Notes under the pieces: model-generated
Seen by the model: the letters and a program-made list of their open reading frames with translations, nothing else
Databases searched by the model: none
Told to the model about the DNA's origin: nothing
Translations under genes and position numbers: made by a program
Shown here: in pieces, positions 17,314-26,295 of the stretch
Position numbering within the stretch: position 1 is the first letter of the stretch
Layout: the number at the start of each line of letters is the position of its first letter
Source of the DNA: Desulfofustis sp.
GTDB taxonomy: Bacteria; Desulfobacterota; Desulfobulbia; Desulfobulbales; Desulfocapsaceae
Length of the DNA: 36,388 bases
Assembly: GCA_013042475.1 (NCBI GenBank)
Contig: JABDQA010000024.1
Span: 1 to 36,388, forward strand
Direction: 5' to 3'

Positions 17314-17329
17314 CCCCACAAATGTGGGG
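17314..17329. repeat. Short perfect hairpin between glycan genes
   Basis: CCCCACA (17314-17320) and TGTGGGG (17323-17329) pair around two A, or as a 6-bp stem with a 4-nt loop. It lies in the 91-bp gap between the GT4 and phosphatase genes. There is no T-run. It may be a REP-like element or an mRNA processing or stability site. Confidence 0.4.
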
Positions 17330-17365
17330 ACAGACGAACACCAGCTCGTTGACCACTAACTCTGC

Positions 17366-17989
17366 ATGAGTGATTCGACGCTTTTCGGCCTGCTCAGGCA
17401 CGGCCAGACCATCTGGAACAGCCAGGGGCGGGTGCAGGGACGCCTCGATTCGCCGCTTACCTCTGATGGAATTGCGGCGGTTCGGGAGTGGGCCCGTTTT
17501 CTTGGCAGCCCCCGCTGGAAATGGGTGCGCATTCTCACCAGTCCGGCACCCCGGGCAGCCACGACGGCGCAGCTCATTAACGAAGAGCTGCGGATCGAAA
17601 TCCAGGAAGAAAAGGATCTGCGCGAACAGGACTGGGGCCTTTGGGAGGGTCTGAGCTGGTCCGAGATCCGCACCAGCCATGGTGAAGAGTTGCAGTCCCA
17701 GGTTGATAGAGGCTGGTCCTTCCGACCTCCTGGTGGTGAAAGCCGCAAAGAAGTCCACGACCGGGCGCATGGACTGCTGACCAAGCTCGGGCGTCGCTAT
17801 GCAGGTGAACAGATTCTCGTGATCACCCACCAGGGAGTGATTAAATCGTTGCTCTATGCCATTGAAAAAAGAAAGTTTTCCCCGGGAGAGCCGAAGCTGA
17901 TCGACAAGAATCTGCTGCAGACGGTGTCATGCTGCAACGATACGATGACCGGTTTTGCCTACAACATCGAACCCCTGCCACGGTCGTGA
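17366..17989 (+). CDS. Histidine phosphatase superfamily protein
   Basis: The product is 207 residues. The catalytic RHG is at 11-13 (GLLRHGQTIWN), followed by GRLDSPLT, the acidic EQDWGLWEG region and the second catalytic His in ITHQG. These are the marks of the phosphoglycerate-mutase-like (cobC/GpmB) branch, which removes phosphate from small molecules through a phosphohistidine. Its place between glycosyltransferases suggests a sugar phosphate or carrier-lipid phosphate as substrate; that is inference. Its TGA overlaps the next gene's GTG by 4 bp. Confidence 0.88.
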   Translation: MSDSTLFGLLRHGQTIWNSQGRVQGRLDSPLTSDGIAAVREWARFLGSPRWKWVRILTSPAPRAATTAQLINEELRIEIQEEKDLREQDWGLWEGLSWSEIRTSHGEELQSQVDRGWSFRPPGGESRKEVHDRAHGLLTKLGRRYAGEQILVITHQGVIKSLLYAIEKRKFSPGEPKLIDKNLLQTVSCCNDTMTGFAYNIEPLPRS

Positions 17990-19125
17990 GAATACTCTAC
18001 TATTGCCAGCACGTGCTCGGGGTAGGTCATTTTCACAGAAGCCTCGAAATCTGCAGAGCCTGCAGCCAGGCCCACCAGGTAACCATGATTGTAGGCGGCC
18101 CCGATATCTCAGTCGCGAACGAACCCTTCGATTTCCTGAAACTCCCCGGTCTGCAGATGGACGACACGTTTTCTGGGCTCACTAGCTGCGATCCGCGTCT
18201 TGGGCTCGAGGAGGTCAAGCAGATGCGGATCAATACCTTGCTCTCGTTCTTCAAATCGACCAAGCCCGATTGTCTCATCCTCGAACTCTACCCTTTCGGC
18301 CGCAAGGCTTTTAGATTCGAGTTGAACCCTCTTCTGGAAGCGGCACGCGCGAAGTCCACCATGGTACTCTGCAGCCTTCGCGACATTCTGGTCGAAAAGA
18401 AAACCGACCGTACGATGTGGGAAGACCGGGTCGTTGCCACCCTGAACAATTACTTTAATGGCTTGCTGGTGCATGCCGATCCGCGGTTAGTTACTCTGGA
18501 TTACACCTTCGGCCCCATTACACTGCTCGATGTGCCGGTCCATTACACCGGCTTCATAACGCCGAAGCCGCGGCTCGAGGCCCGCCCCACGATTCGCGCT
18601 GAACTCGGTCTGGGCCCTGGCGATGCGTTCATTGTGGCCAGCATTGGCAGTGGCAGCGTGGGCTCGCATCTGCTTGAGGCCGTCGCGGCCGCAGCCCACT
18701 GCGACCACACACCCGGAAGTTTTTATTTCCACCTGTTCACTGGTCCCTATTGCCCCCCGGAGGTGATCAAAAGGCTGCGCGCCGCCACACGTCAAAACCT
18801 GGTCGTCGAACAATTTACCGATCACTTCATCGACTGGCTCGCGGCTGCTGACCTGTCAGTTTCCATGGCCGGCTACAATACTTCGATGAATAGTCTGGCA
18901 GCAGGAGTTCCAGCACTGATGCTGCCGTTCGACCAGAACAGGGAGCAGCGGCTCAGAGTCGAACGACTCATTGGTGAGCACCCCATCAAAATACTTGACC
19001 AGATGGATCTGGCCCCGGAACAACTGGCTGACTTGATAGTTGCGCAAGCGCAGGAAAGTCGCTACCAAACCGAACTCGATCTGGACGGTGCCCGCCGGAC
19101 GGTGTCGATTATTGAAGGGCTCTGA
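17986..19125 (+). CDS. MurG/GT28-like glycosyltransferase, paralogue of the 14762 gene
   Basis: The product is 379 residues. The first strand and Gly loop are at the very start (RILYYCQHVLGVGHFHRS, loop 9-19), and SMAGYNT (293-299) matches SMGGYNT in the gene at 14762. The open frame extends 19 codons upstream inside the phosphatase gene, but the GTG at 17986 is chosen because it starts directly before the first strand and overlaps the phosphatase stop as GTGA. The function is predicted sugar transfer from a nucleotide sugar. Acceptor regions differ between the two paralogues, so they probably add different linkages. Confidence 0.83.
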   Translation: MRILYYCQHVLGVGHFHRSLEICRACSQAHQVTMIVGGPDISVANEPFDFLKLPGLQMDDTFSGLTSCDPRLGLEEVKQMRINTLLSFFKSTKPDCLILELYPFGRKAFRFELNPLLEAARAKSTMVLCSLRDILVEKKTDRTMWEDRVVATLNNYFNGLLVHADPRLVTLDYTFGPITLLDVPVHYTGFITPKPRLEARPTIRAELGLGPGDAFIVASIGSGSVGSHLLEAVAAAAHCDHTPGSFYFHLFTGPYCPPEVIKRLRAATRQNLVVEQFTDHFIDWLAAADLSVSMAGYNTSMNSLAAGVPALMLPFDQNREQRLRVERLIGEHPIKILDQMDLAPEQLADLIVAQAQESRYQTELDLDGARRTVSIIEGL

Positions 19126-19131
19126 TTGGTG

Positions 19132-19929
19132 ATGAAAACCCTCCCCTGCATTCTCTACCGGGAATTTCCTGCCGACGGGTTCAAACAGATTCAGCAGACC
19201 CTGACCGGCGCGGTCAACCGCCGTAAGACCACGAGGCCACTGCCACTGCTGTTCAGGGCAGATGATATCGGTGTACCGTCGGTTAATGCCCTGCGCTTGC
19301 TCAAGCTCTTTTCTAACTACGGTGTCCCCTTGTGTCTGGCGGTAGTGCCCACCTGGCTCACCGCCATTCGCTGGGAAAAATTCAAAGCCCATGTGGATAC
19401 CACTTCGCCCCAATGGTGCTGGCATCAGCATGGCTGGCGCCACGCCAACCATCAGCCCAGCGGGAAGAAAGCTGAATTTGGAGCAGCCAGAACGAAATCG
19501 GCGCTCAGGGTCGATCTGATCCGGGGCAGAGATCGTCTCACGTCGGTGATGGGATCAGATTTCTCCCCGTTTTTCACACCGCCCTGGAACCGCTGCTCGG
19601 AAGAAACGCTGGAACTTCTGGCGGAACTTGGTTACAGAGGGATATCCAGAAGCAAGGGGGAACAGACCAGACGGGCACCCCTGGACGACTTTTTCATCAA
19701 TGTCGATCTGCATACCCGAAAAGAGGTTGACGCCGTTTCGGCCCTTCAGGCGCTGTGCGAAGAATTACGCCAGGCAGTGGAAGAATATTATGTTTCGATT
19801 ATGATCCATCATCAACTCATGAACGAAAGCGGTTTCGAGCTGCTCGATCTCCTGCTGGCGTTTATCTCCCAGAGCAGCAGATTCAAAGTGTGCAGCTTCA
19901 GTGATCTGGGGGAACCGGAAAGTGGTTGA
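19132..19929 (+). CDS. Polysaccharide deacetylase-like (NodB-fold, CE4-related) protein
   Basis: The product is 265 residues. It shows the metal-site pattern of divergent CE4 enzymes: an Asp pair D44-D45 (LFRADDIG), then His100 and His104 in HQHGWRHANH, and an active-site groove segment TPPWNRC. There is no signal peptide, so it should act in the cytoplasm, probably on a precursor glycan. Three adjacent codons, TTG (19126), GTG (19129) and ATG (19132), are possible starts. An AAGGG further upstream suits TTG or GTG spacing slightly better, so the start is uncertain by two residues. It closes the glycan cluster. Confidence 0.78.
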   Translation: MKTLPCILYREFPADGFKQIQQTLTGAVNRRKTTRPLPLLFRADDIGVPSVNALRLLKLFSNYGVPLCLAVVPTWLTAIRWEKFKAHVDTTSPQWCWHQHGWRHANHQPSGKKAEFGAARTKSALRVDLIRGRDRLTSVMGSDFSPFFTPPWNRCSEETLELLAELGYRGISRSKGEQTRRAPLDDFFINVDLHTRKEVDAVSALQALCEELRQAVEEYYVSIMIHHQLMNESGFELLDLLLAFISQSSRFKVCSFSDLGEPESG

Positions 19930-19966
19930 GTAATCCACCACCGTCGCCTAGTGCACTTCAATATCA

Positions 19967-19996
19967 TTGACAATTATAGATCCATGGAGATAATAT
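19967..19996 (+). promoter_or_regulatory. Near-consensus sigma-70-type promoter of the FtsX/OPT-like operon
   Basis: A perfect TTGACA (19967-19972) and TAATAT (19991-19996) are separated by 18 bp in the 133-bp gap after the deacetylase gene. The predicted start is near 20003, about 60 nt before the ATG at 20063. It allows the transport operon to be transcribed independently of the glycan cluster. Confidence 0.7.
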
Positions 19997-20062
19997 CTAG
20001 GTTACATTCTCAGGTCGGAAGATTCCGATGACCAGACTTTATTTTCCATTGCAGGTTCAAAG

Positions 20063-20713
20063 ATGTCGCGCCTCATTGCCCTGCCGTTTAGAAAATCGTT
20101 GGAAATTGCGTTCCAGTCAATACGGGTACGTTTTTTCAGGTCGCTGGTGACCACCACCAGCCTGGTGCTCGCCGTCTCCTTTCTCTGTTACATGCGGTCC
20201 TCTAACGATTTTGCCCAGGCCGTGCTGAATTCAGGAGATATAAACAGTTATCAGATTCTGGTGAAAGCCGGCTATGACGTCAGTTTCGGAGCCGATGCCA
20301 TCGCCGCCTCGGCAAAGCAGCGCTGGATCGTCACCCTCTCCCTGCTGGTCTGCATCGTCGGCATTATCAATGCGCAGCTGATGTCGGTCACTGAGCGCTT
20401 TCGCGAAATAGGTACGATGAAATGTCTGGGAGCACTTGACCGCTTCATTGTCCGCCTCTTCGTCCTGGAGGCTCTGATGCAGGGGCTGGCAGGCTCATGT
20501 GCAGGGGCAATTCTCGGGGTAGTAAGCGCCACCGTCTCATCCACATTTACCCTTGGAACTTCGATCTTTTCCTCATTTCCCTGGGTTGCCCTGTGCTATT
20601 CGATGCTTCTGTCGGTCATTGTCGGCACCAGTCTCAGCCTCATCGGCGTCATCTACCCAGCCATTCTTGCCGCCCGGATGCAGCCGGTGGAGGCCATGCG
20701 GCTGGAACAATAG
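20063..20713 (+). CDS. Short FtsX/MacB-type ABC permease
   Basis: The product is 216 residues with about four membrane helices. After the first helix there is only a short loop (about 45-85) instead of the usual 200-residue periplasmic domain. The cytoplasmic coupling segment after the second helix, QLMSVTERFREIGTMKCLGA, is the hallmark of FtsX-like permeases. The end YPAILAARMQPVEAMRLE is also typical. It should pair with the ATPase encoded 36 bp downstream. With the 1601-residue permease it could make an asymmetric heterodimer with one large and one minimal periplasmic part. FtsX-type systems mostly do mechanical work or extract lipids or proteins rather than classic import. Confidence 0.88.
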   Translation: MSRLIALPFRKSLEIAFQSIRVRFFRSLVTTTSLVLAVSFLCYMRSSNDFAQAVLNSGDINSYQILVKAGYDVSFGADAIAASAKQRWIVTLSLLVCIVGIINAQLMSVTERFREIGTMKCLGALDRFIVRLFVLEALMQGLAGSCAGAILGVVSATVSSTFTLGTSIFSSFPWVALCYSMLLSVIVGTSLSLIGVIYPAILAARMQPVEAMRLEQ

Positions 20714-20749
20714 TCCGGAAGGAAACAATCTCAATGCAGGAACCTCCAC

Positions 20750-21475
20750 ATGTCTGAAAAAACGATCGTCAGAGTAAGCGAAGTGACCAAGAACTTCGAC
20801 CTCGGCAAAATAGTCGTCGAGGTGCTCAAAGGCATCGATCTGGAGATAGAAGAGGGTAAATATCTCAGTATCATGGGCCCCTCCGGTTCGGGCAAATCGA
20901 CCCTTTTCAACATGATCGGCGGGCTGGACAAACCGACTTCGGGCAAGGTATTTATCGATGAAGTGGACATCGCCCAGCTCGACGCCTATGAGCTGGCCTG
21001 GCTGCGCTGCCGCAAGATCGGCTATATTTTTCAGACCTTCAATCTGATTCCGGTCATGACCGCACTTGAAAATGTCACCCTGCCGATGACCTTTGCCGGA
21101 ATGAGCAATGACGATGCCGTGGAGCAAGGTATGACATTGCTGAAGCAGGTCGGTCTGGACGGCAGGCACAGCCACAAGCCGACAGAATTGTCAGGTGGTC
21201 AGCAGCAGCGCGTCGCCGTCGCCCGGGCCCTGGCCAACAGCCCCGCCATCATCCTGGCGGACGAACCCACCGGAAATCTCGACCTGAAAACCGGTGAAGA
21301 TATTATCGATCTGCTCAAGGATTTGAGCAGTGAGCGCAAGGTGACGGTTATTTCCGCTACCCACGACTACAAAATGCTCAACGTATCCGACCAGGTAATC
21401 TGGATTCGAGACGGCAGAGTCGAAAAAATCCAGGAACGCTCAGAACTCGAAATCCGCACAGGCGGGCTCGAGTAG
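20750..21475 (+). CDS. ABC transporter ATPase, LolD/MacB type
   Basis: The product is 241 residues with a complete nucleotide-binding domain: Walker A GPSGSGKST (43-51), Q-loop in YIFQTFNLIP, signature LSGGQQQR (147-154), Walker B IILADEPTGNLD (167-178) and H-loop ATHD. ALENVTLPM and the tail resemble the LolD/MacB/FtsE group, which partners FtsX-like permeases. It lies between the two permease genes and is the only ATPase in the operon, so it most likely drives both permeases as a homodimer. Confidence 0.95.
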   Translation: MSEKTIVRVSEVTKNFDLGKIVVEVLKGIDLEIEEGKYLSIMGPSGSGKSTLFNMIGGLDKPTSGKVFIDEVDIAQLDAYELAWLRCRKIGYIFQTFNLIPVMTALENVTLPMTFAGMSNDDAVEQGMTLLKQVGLDGRHSHKPTELSGGQQQRVAVARALANSPAIILADEPTGNLDLKTGEDIIDLLKDLSSERKVTVISATHDYKMLNVSDQVIWIRDGRVEKIQERSELEIRTGGLE

Positions 21476-21489
21476 AAGAAGATCTGATT

Positions 21490-24400
21490 ATGCTGCACAT
21501 CCACCTCCCAACCCATCACTCGCTTCGAGCCTTCATTGCACTGCTTGTCGGCGCATTGCTGCTGGCACCAGCCTTGACAATGTCCCAGGAGATGACATTG
21601 GAGGAGGTCATTGGTGAGCTGAGCAGCTACGAGGACCGCAGCAGCGGTACGCCAGGCAGCGCCAGGGCCGCTTCTTTCATTCAGGATTATCTGTCCGGTC
21701 TGGGCTTGGCGCCCCAAACCTATTACTTCCCAATTCCAGTTCGAGAGGTCCGGCACAGCTCGATCACTGTCGGCGGAAAAACGGTGCCGCTGCAGCCGCT
21801 GATGAACAACGCGGTTACTCCCCAAGCCACCGACGGACTCCTGAGCGGCCCCCTCTACTGGGTGGACCGAGGCAATTTAAAGGACTTTGACCGCAAACAG
21901 ATCAAGGACGCCATTCTGCTTATGGATTTCAATTCGGGCGGAAACTGGCTGACTGCAGCTTCGCTTGGCGCCAGGGCGGTCATTTTCGTCGATCACCAGA
22001 TAACGCGGGCCAATATTTTCTACCAGGAAAAAGAGGAACTCTCCCCGATCCAATTTCCCTGTTTCTGGATGACCGACACCCAGGCCACAGAACTTTTTGG
22101 CTCCTATCGGGAAGCGCCGAACGGACTGGTCAGCGACACCGTCTCTCTGAGCGCTCAGATAGTTTGGAAAAACGTACTTGAAAAAAACATCTACTGTTTG
22201 ATTGAGGGACGGGATCCAACACTCTCCAAACAACTCGTCATCATTGAAGCGTTTTACGACAGCACGGCCTATGTAGCCGGCAGGTCCCCCGGTGCCGACG
22301 AATCGATATCGATTGCCACCATGCTCAAGTTGGCAGAGCACTTCTCCCGGCAACCGCCGTCCCGTTCTTTCCTTTTCGTCGCCACCAGCGGACACGCCCA
22401 GTCCCTGCACGGCATGCGGGATTTGATCTGGTCCATGAAGGAGCGTACGAAGCTGATGCGCGATCAGCGGCGTGATCTGAAGAAACAGATTTCCCGCGGG
22501 GAAGAGACCCTGGAACTGCTGAGCGAACTGTCGTTCCCTCTGAGCGAAGATGCCGAGCGTGATGCGATCCTGGCCGAAGCAATCAACAACGATTTACGCT
22601 TTGGTATCGACAATATTTCAAAGCAGTTGATGAATCTCAGAATGGGTCAGAGCAGCACTGCCATCAAAGAGCAGATCAACCTGCTCGCCGATCGTCGCTT
22701 CGCCATGAGGCGGCTGGGGTGGGCCATTTCCTATCATGACCTGCCGTCTGAAGAGCAGCAGATTCTGGAAGATCTCCTGCCTCAGGTCGATCAGACCCTG
22801 CGGGCCGATATAGAAGACAGCCAGACCCAGATCACTGCTCTGGAGTCGGCGCTCGACTTTCGTCAGCTGACCCGTGATTTCAATGAAATCGGCGCCATCA
22901 TATCCCTGCATCTTTCCAGCCATGGGATCGGTGTGGGCGGTTTCAACCGGGGCTGGCTCTACCTGCTCAGACCGCGCATCAACCGGACCGGGATGTTCAG
23001 CGTTATCGGCGATGTCTTCGAAAACGCCACCACCGCTTCCTATGGGACGGCCCGTTATGTCGACTCTCTGAGACCGAACAGATTGCGCACCTGGGACTCC
23101 TACTTTCTTGACCGCCCCTTCCTCGGCGGTGAAGTGAGTTCGCTGGCCGGCTTCATCGGGGTCACGCTGGCGACCATCGGAGATGGACGGACATCCTGGG
23201 GCACTCCCTGGGACACGGCGGAACGGATTGACAAGGTTTATATCGAGGATCAACTCGCCCTGCTCACCGACATGCTTGAAGGCGTCTCAGTGGCCAAGGG
23301 GTTGCACAGCGGTATCTTTCCACGAATGGGCTATTCTTCTGTAACGGGAACCAGCAACCTGCTGCTGCACGGCGAATTGTTCGCCAACTATCCGACCACC
23401 GATACGGTGCTGCTCTCCTACCAGGGAATTGCCAAGCTCTATGGCTGGGTCAACCGCGACGGCACCTTCCTCTATAAAGGTATTTCAGACAAAAAGAACG
23501 TCTTCGACAAACTTATTATCGAGGGCTATCGCTTCGACCAGAAAACAGGGCAGGTAATCTGGGCTATCGACAAAAAGGAAACCACCAAAACCAACTACCG
23601 GGTTAAAATTGTCCGCAATGCGATGAAGACCCGACTCATCATGTTCCCGAGCAGGCAAACCACCATATTTGACCTGCTCGAACCGCGCAGCCTCGACCAT
23701 ATGACCAAGCTTTACCTGTTCGACGGCAGGCGCGATGCAACACCGCAGAGATACTGGTACAGCCGGATTGACACGCGGGAGTCGATCATCTCCTCCATTT
23801 ACCTGGCCCCCGGCTCTTATCTGAAGTTGACCTTATCAGACAACGTTTTGACCCCGAAGCTGATCCTCAGCAACGGCTCCATGGAGAAACCGCTTGGCAC
23901 TGGCTATCCTGTCGATGAGTACCCGCAGATCATCAACACCATGTTTCACTCGGCCAAAGATTTCTGGTCGCTGCTGACCCCGCGTATTATCAACCTCGAA
24001 TCGCACGGCATCTATGATGATCGAATCAATGCTTTGAAGGCTCGCGGCCTCACTGCCCTGGCTGAATCCAGCCGTCATCTTGAGGAGCTTAACTACACCG
24101 CTTTTCGGGAGGCCGCCTCTGAATCCCTGGCGCTGGCCGCCAGGGTCTATACCCAGATCGAGAAGACTCAAAAAGATGTACTCTTCGGTGTCCTTTTCTA
24201 CATTGCCCTGTTTGTGCCGTTTGCCTTCTGCATGGAACGTTTCCTGTTCGGCTATGCCAACATTTACAAACGAATTACCGCCTTCAGCCTGATCCTGGTC
24301 GCTCTGATCCTGGTGATCTACAACGTTCATCCGGCTTTTGAAATGGCCTACAGTCCGATGGTGGTAATCCTCGCTTTCTTCATCATCGGCCTCTCTTTTA

Positions 24401-26295
24401 TGGTCACTCTGATCATCTTTTTCAGGTTCGAGGAAGAAATGATTCTCCTGCAGCGCCATGCCAGCCATATGAGTGCCGCCGAAATCAGTCGCTGGAAGGC
24501 CTTTGTGGCCGCCTTCTTCCTGGGAGTTTCGAATCTGAGACGACGAAAAATAAGAACCATTTTGACCAGTTCGACGCTGATCATCCTGACCTTTACCATC
24601 ATGAGCTTTACCACGGTGAAATCAAACGTTCAGGAAAACCGGCTTTTTTTCAAAGATGACGCACCCTATCAGGGTTTGCTTCTGCAGCGCTTGAACTGGC
24701 GCTCGCTGCCCACCCAGGCCACCGAAATTCTGGAAAATTCCATGCAGGGCATCAGTGTCCCGGCACCACGTATCTGGCTCGATGCTCCAGATCCGACCCG
24801 CACCATCCAGGTACCGCTAAGAAATCAAAGTCAACGTACCTATCTGGAAGGATTGGTCGGTCTCAGTCCCAATGAAGCTACGGTAACGGGAATTGACCGA
24901 CTGCTTTCGGCTGGCCGTTGGTTCACCGAAGACGACCACAACGCCATTATCATTTCTGACTCGACCGCCAGCGAGCTTGGCATAACCACGGGCAACAGTG
25001 TTGAGTTATGGGGTACGCCATTCGAGGTGATCGGCACCTTCCCGGGGGCAGTGCTAGACACGACCATGGATCTCAACGGGGAGCCGCTGACCCCGGTAAC
25101 TTTCCCCAGGGACCAGAGCGGGGAACTTTCTGATATTGAACAGGAGGCCATTGAATCAGGCGAAGATATCCGCAGTTTCCAGGGACGCTATACCCATATT
25201 CCCGCCTCGGTTACCGGATTCGTCCCGGCCGACACCCTGCTGGCCATGGGAGGGTCCCTGAAGAACGTGGCGGTAAGCCCTGAAAGTGACACCGATATCA
25301 ATGAGGTAGCCGCCCAATTGGTTGACCGGTTCGGGCTCGCCATCTTCACCGGCGACCAGGATGGTGTCTGGCTCTACAATCTCAGTGACACGATCGCCTA
25401 TAGCGGGGTGCCCAACATTATTATCCCCCTGCTCATTTCGATTCTGATCGTCCTCAATACGATGATCAGCTCGGTCTACGAGCGAAAAAACGAGATTGGC
25501 ATTTACACCTCGGTGGGGCTCGCACCTTCCCATGTGGGATTCCTGTTTGTCGCCGAAGCCATGGCCTTGGCGGTGATCTCGGTAGTGCTCGGCTACCTTC
25601 TGGCCCAGGTGTCGGCCGCTCTGCTCTCCGACACCTCGTTCTGGGAGGGAATCACGGTGAACTACTCCTCCACCGCCGGGGTGGCCGCCATGGTACTGGT
25701 TATCGCCGTGGTGCTCATTTCGGTTATTTATCCCTCCCGCGTTGCAGCCCGCATCGCCATACCCGACGTGAACCGTTCGTTCGAACTGCCGGACACGGAC
25801 GGAAATTCTCTGCAAGTCTACTTGCCGTTTTTTATGAAACATGCTGAATATAAATCGATCGGCGGATTCCTCTACAACTACTTTGTCGGTCACCAGGACA
25901 TCTCCCACGGCAGATTTTCCACCGGTCAAGTCGATCTGGTGTATTCCTGTGAAAATGTTGCTGAAATTCAGCAGAGAATTACCGAAAGCCAGGACCACGA
26001 GGATTACCATTGCGTGCATCTGCAGGCCAGGGTCTGGTTAGCCCCCTTTGATTTCGGCATCATGCAGCTGGTCGATATACAGTTTTACCCGGCCCGGGAC
26101 AACCCCGCCTTCCTCGAGGTAAAGATGACCATTCACCGGGAGTCAGGGGAAGAGAGCCAGTGGCGCAGGATCAACAAGATATTCATTCACCAGCTGCGCA
26201 AACAGCTGCTCATCTGGCGGTCGATGGATCACTTGACCCATGCGCAGCTGAGTAACGATTTCCAGAGTGTTTCAGATACCTTGGCCCCTGCCTGA
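21490..26295 (+). CDS. Giant fusion: M28-peptidase-like/PA periplasmic region plus FtsX permease
   Basis: The product is 1601 residues. A signal or anchor helix is at about 12-31. Residues about 35-330 resemble M28 aminopeptidases with a PA-like insert. The usual first zinc His is F255 (EAFYDS), D270 remains (PGADES), and the catalytic Glu pair is replaced at H302-A303 (ATSGHAQSLHG), so the site is probably inactive. A long helical and beta-rich region follows (to about 895), including GWVNRDGTFLYKGI near 650. Three membrane helices (about 898-918, 930-948, 957-979) precede a canonical FtsX unit: helix 1 (1022-1042), periplasmic domain (about 1045-1300), helix 2 (1310-1330), ERKNEIGIYTSVGLA coupling segment (1331-1345), then helices 3 and 4. 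A C-terminal domain of about 180 residues ends the protein. The next gene overlaps its stop (TGATG). The role is unknown, perhaps substrate capture and lipid or glycan handling. Confidence 0.85.
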   Translation: MLHIHLPTHHSLRAFIALLVGALLLAPALTMSQEMTLEEVIGELSSYEDRSSGTPGSARAASFIQDYLSGLGLAPQTYYFPIPVREVRHSSITVGGKTVPLQPLMNNAVTPQATDGLLSGPLYWVDRGNLKDFDRKQIKDAILLMDFNSGGNWLTAASLGARAVIFVDHQITRANIFYQEKEELSPIQFPCFWMTDTQATELFGSYREAPNGLVSDTVSLSAQIVWKNVLEKNIYCLIEGRDPTLSKQLVIIEAFYDSTAYVAGRSPGADESISIATMLKLAEHFSRQPPSRSFLFVATSGHAQSLHGMRDLIWSMKERTKLMRDQRRDLKKQISRGEETLELLSELSFPLSEDAERDAILAEAINNDLRFGIDNISKQLMNLRMGQSSTAIKEQINLLADRRFAMRRLGWAISYHDLPSEEQQILEDLLPQVDQTLRADIEDSQTQITALESALDFRQLTRDFNEIGAIISLHLSSHGIGVGGFNRGWLYLLRPRINRTGMFSVIGDVFENATTASYGTARYVDSLRPNRLRTWDSYFLDRPFLGGEVSSLAGFIGVTLATIGDGRTSWGTPWDTAERIDKVYIEDQLALLTDMLEGVSVAKGLHSGIFPRMGYSSVTGTSNLLLHGELFANYPTTDTVLLSYQGIAKLYGWVNRDGTFLYKGISDKKNVFDKLIIEGYRFDQKTGQVIWAIDKKETTKTNYRVKIVRNAMKTRLIMFPSRQTTIFDLLEPRSLDHMTKLYLFDGRRDATPQRYWYSRIDTRESIISSIYLAPGSYLKLTLSDNVLTPKLILSNGSMEKPLGTGYPVDEYPQIINTMFHSAKDFWSLLTPRIINLESHGIYDDRINALKARGLTALAESSRHLEELNYTAFREAASESLALAARVYTQIEKTQKDVLFGVLFYIALFVPFAFCMERFLFGYANIYKRITAFSLILVALILVIYNVHPAFEMAYSPMVVILAFFIIGLSFMVTLIIFFRFEEEMILLQRHASHMSAAEISRWKAFVAAFFLGVSNLRRRKIRTILTSSTLIILTFTIMSFTTVKSNVQENRLFFKDDAPYQGLLLQRLNWRSLPTQATEILENSMQGISVPAPRIWLDAPDPTRTIQVPLRNQSQRTYLEGLVGLSPNEATVTGIDRLLSAGRWFTEDDHNAIIISDSTASELGITTGNSVELWGTPFEVIGTFPGAVLDTTMDLNGEPLTPVTFPRDQSGELSDIEQEAIESGEDIRSFQGRYTHIPASVTGFVPADTLLAMGGSLKNVAVSPESDTDINEVAAQLVDRFGLAIFTGDQDGVWLYNLSDTIAYSGVPNIIIPLLISILIVLNTMISSVYERKNEIGIYTSVGLAPSHVGFLFVAEAMALAVISVVLGYLLAQVSAALLSDTSFWEGITVNYSSTAGVAAMVLVIAVVLISVIYPSRVAARIAIPDVNRSFELPDTDGNSLQVYLPFFMKHAEYKSIGGFLYNYFVGHQDISHGRFSTGQVDLVYSCENVAEIQQRITESQDHEDYHCVHLQARVWLAPFDFGIMQLVDIQFYPARDNPAFLEVKMTIHRESGEESQWRRINKIFIHQLRKQLLIWRSMDHLTHAQLSNDFQSVSDTLAPA

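Noticed and set aside
17929-17985. Upstream extension of the second MurG-like glycosyltransferase
   Set aside because: These 19 codons lie inside the phosphatase gene and precede the first beta strand. The GTG at 17986 overlapping the stop is a better start.
21490-22450. Active M28 aminopeptidase
   Set aside because: The fold is suggested, but the key zinc and catalytic residues are replaced, so an active peptidase is not claimed.
25156-26019. Minus-strand frame of 287 codons inside the giant permease gene
   Set aside because: The composition (rich in His, Gly, Asn, Asp) is typical of an antisense shadow of a membrane-protein gene, and the plus strand has clear FtsX motifs here.
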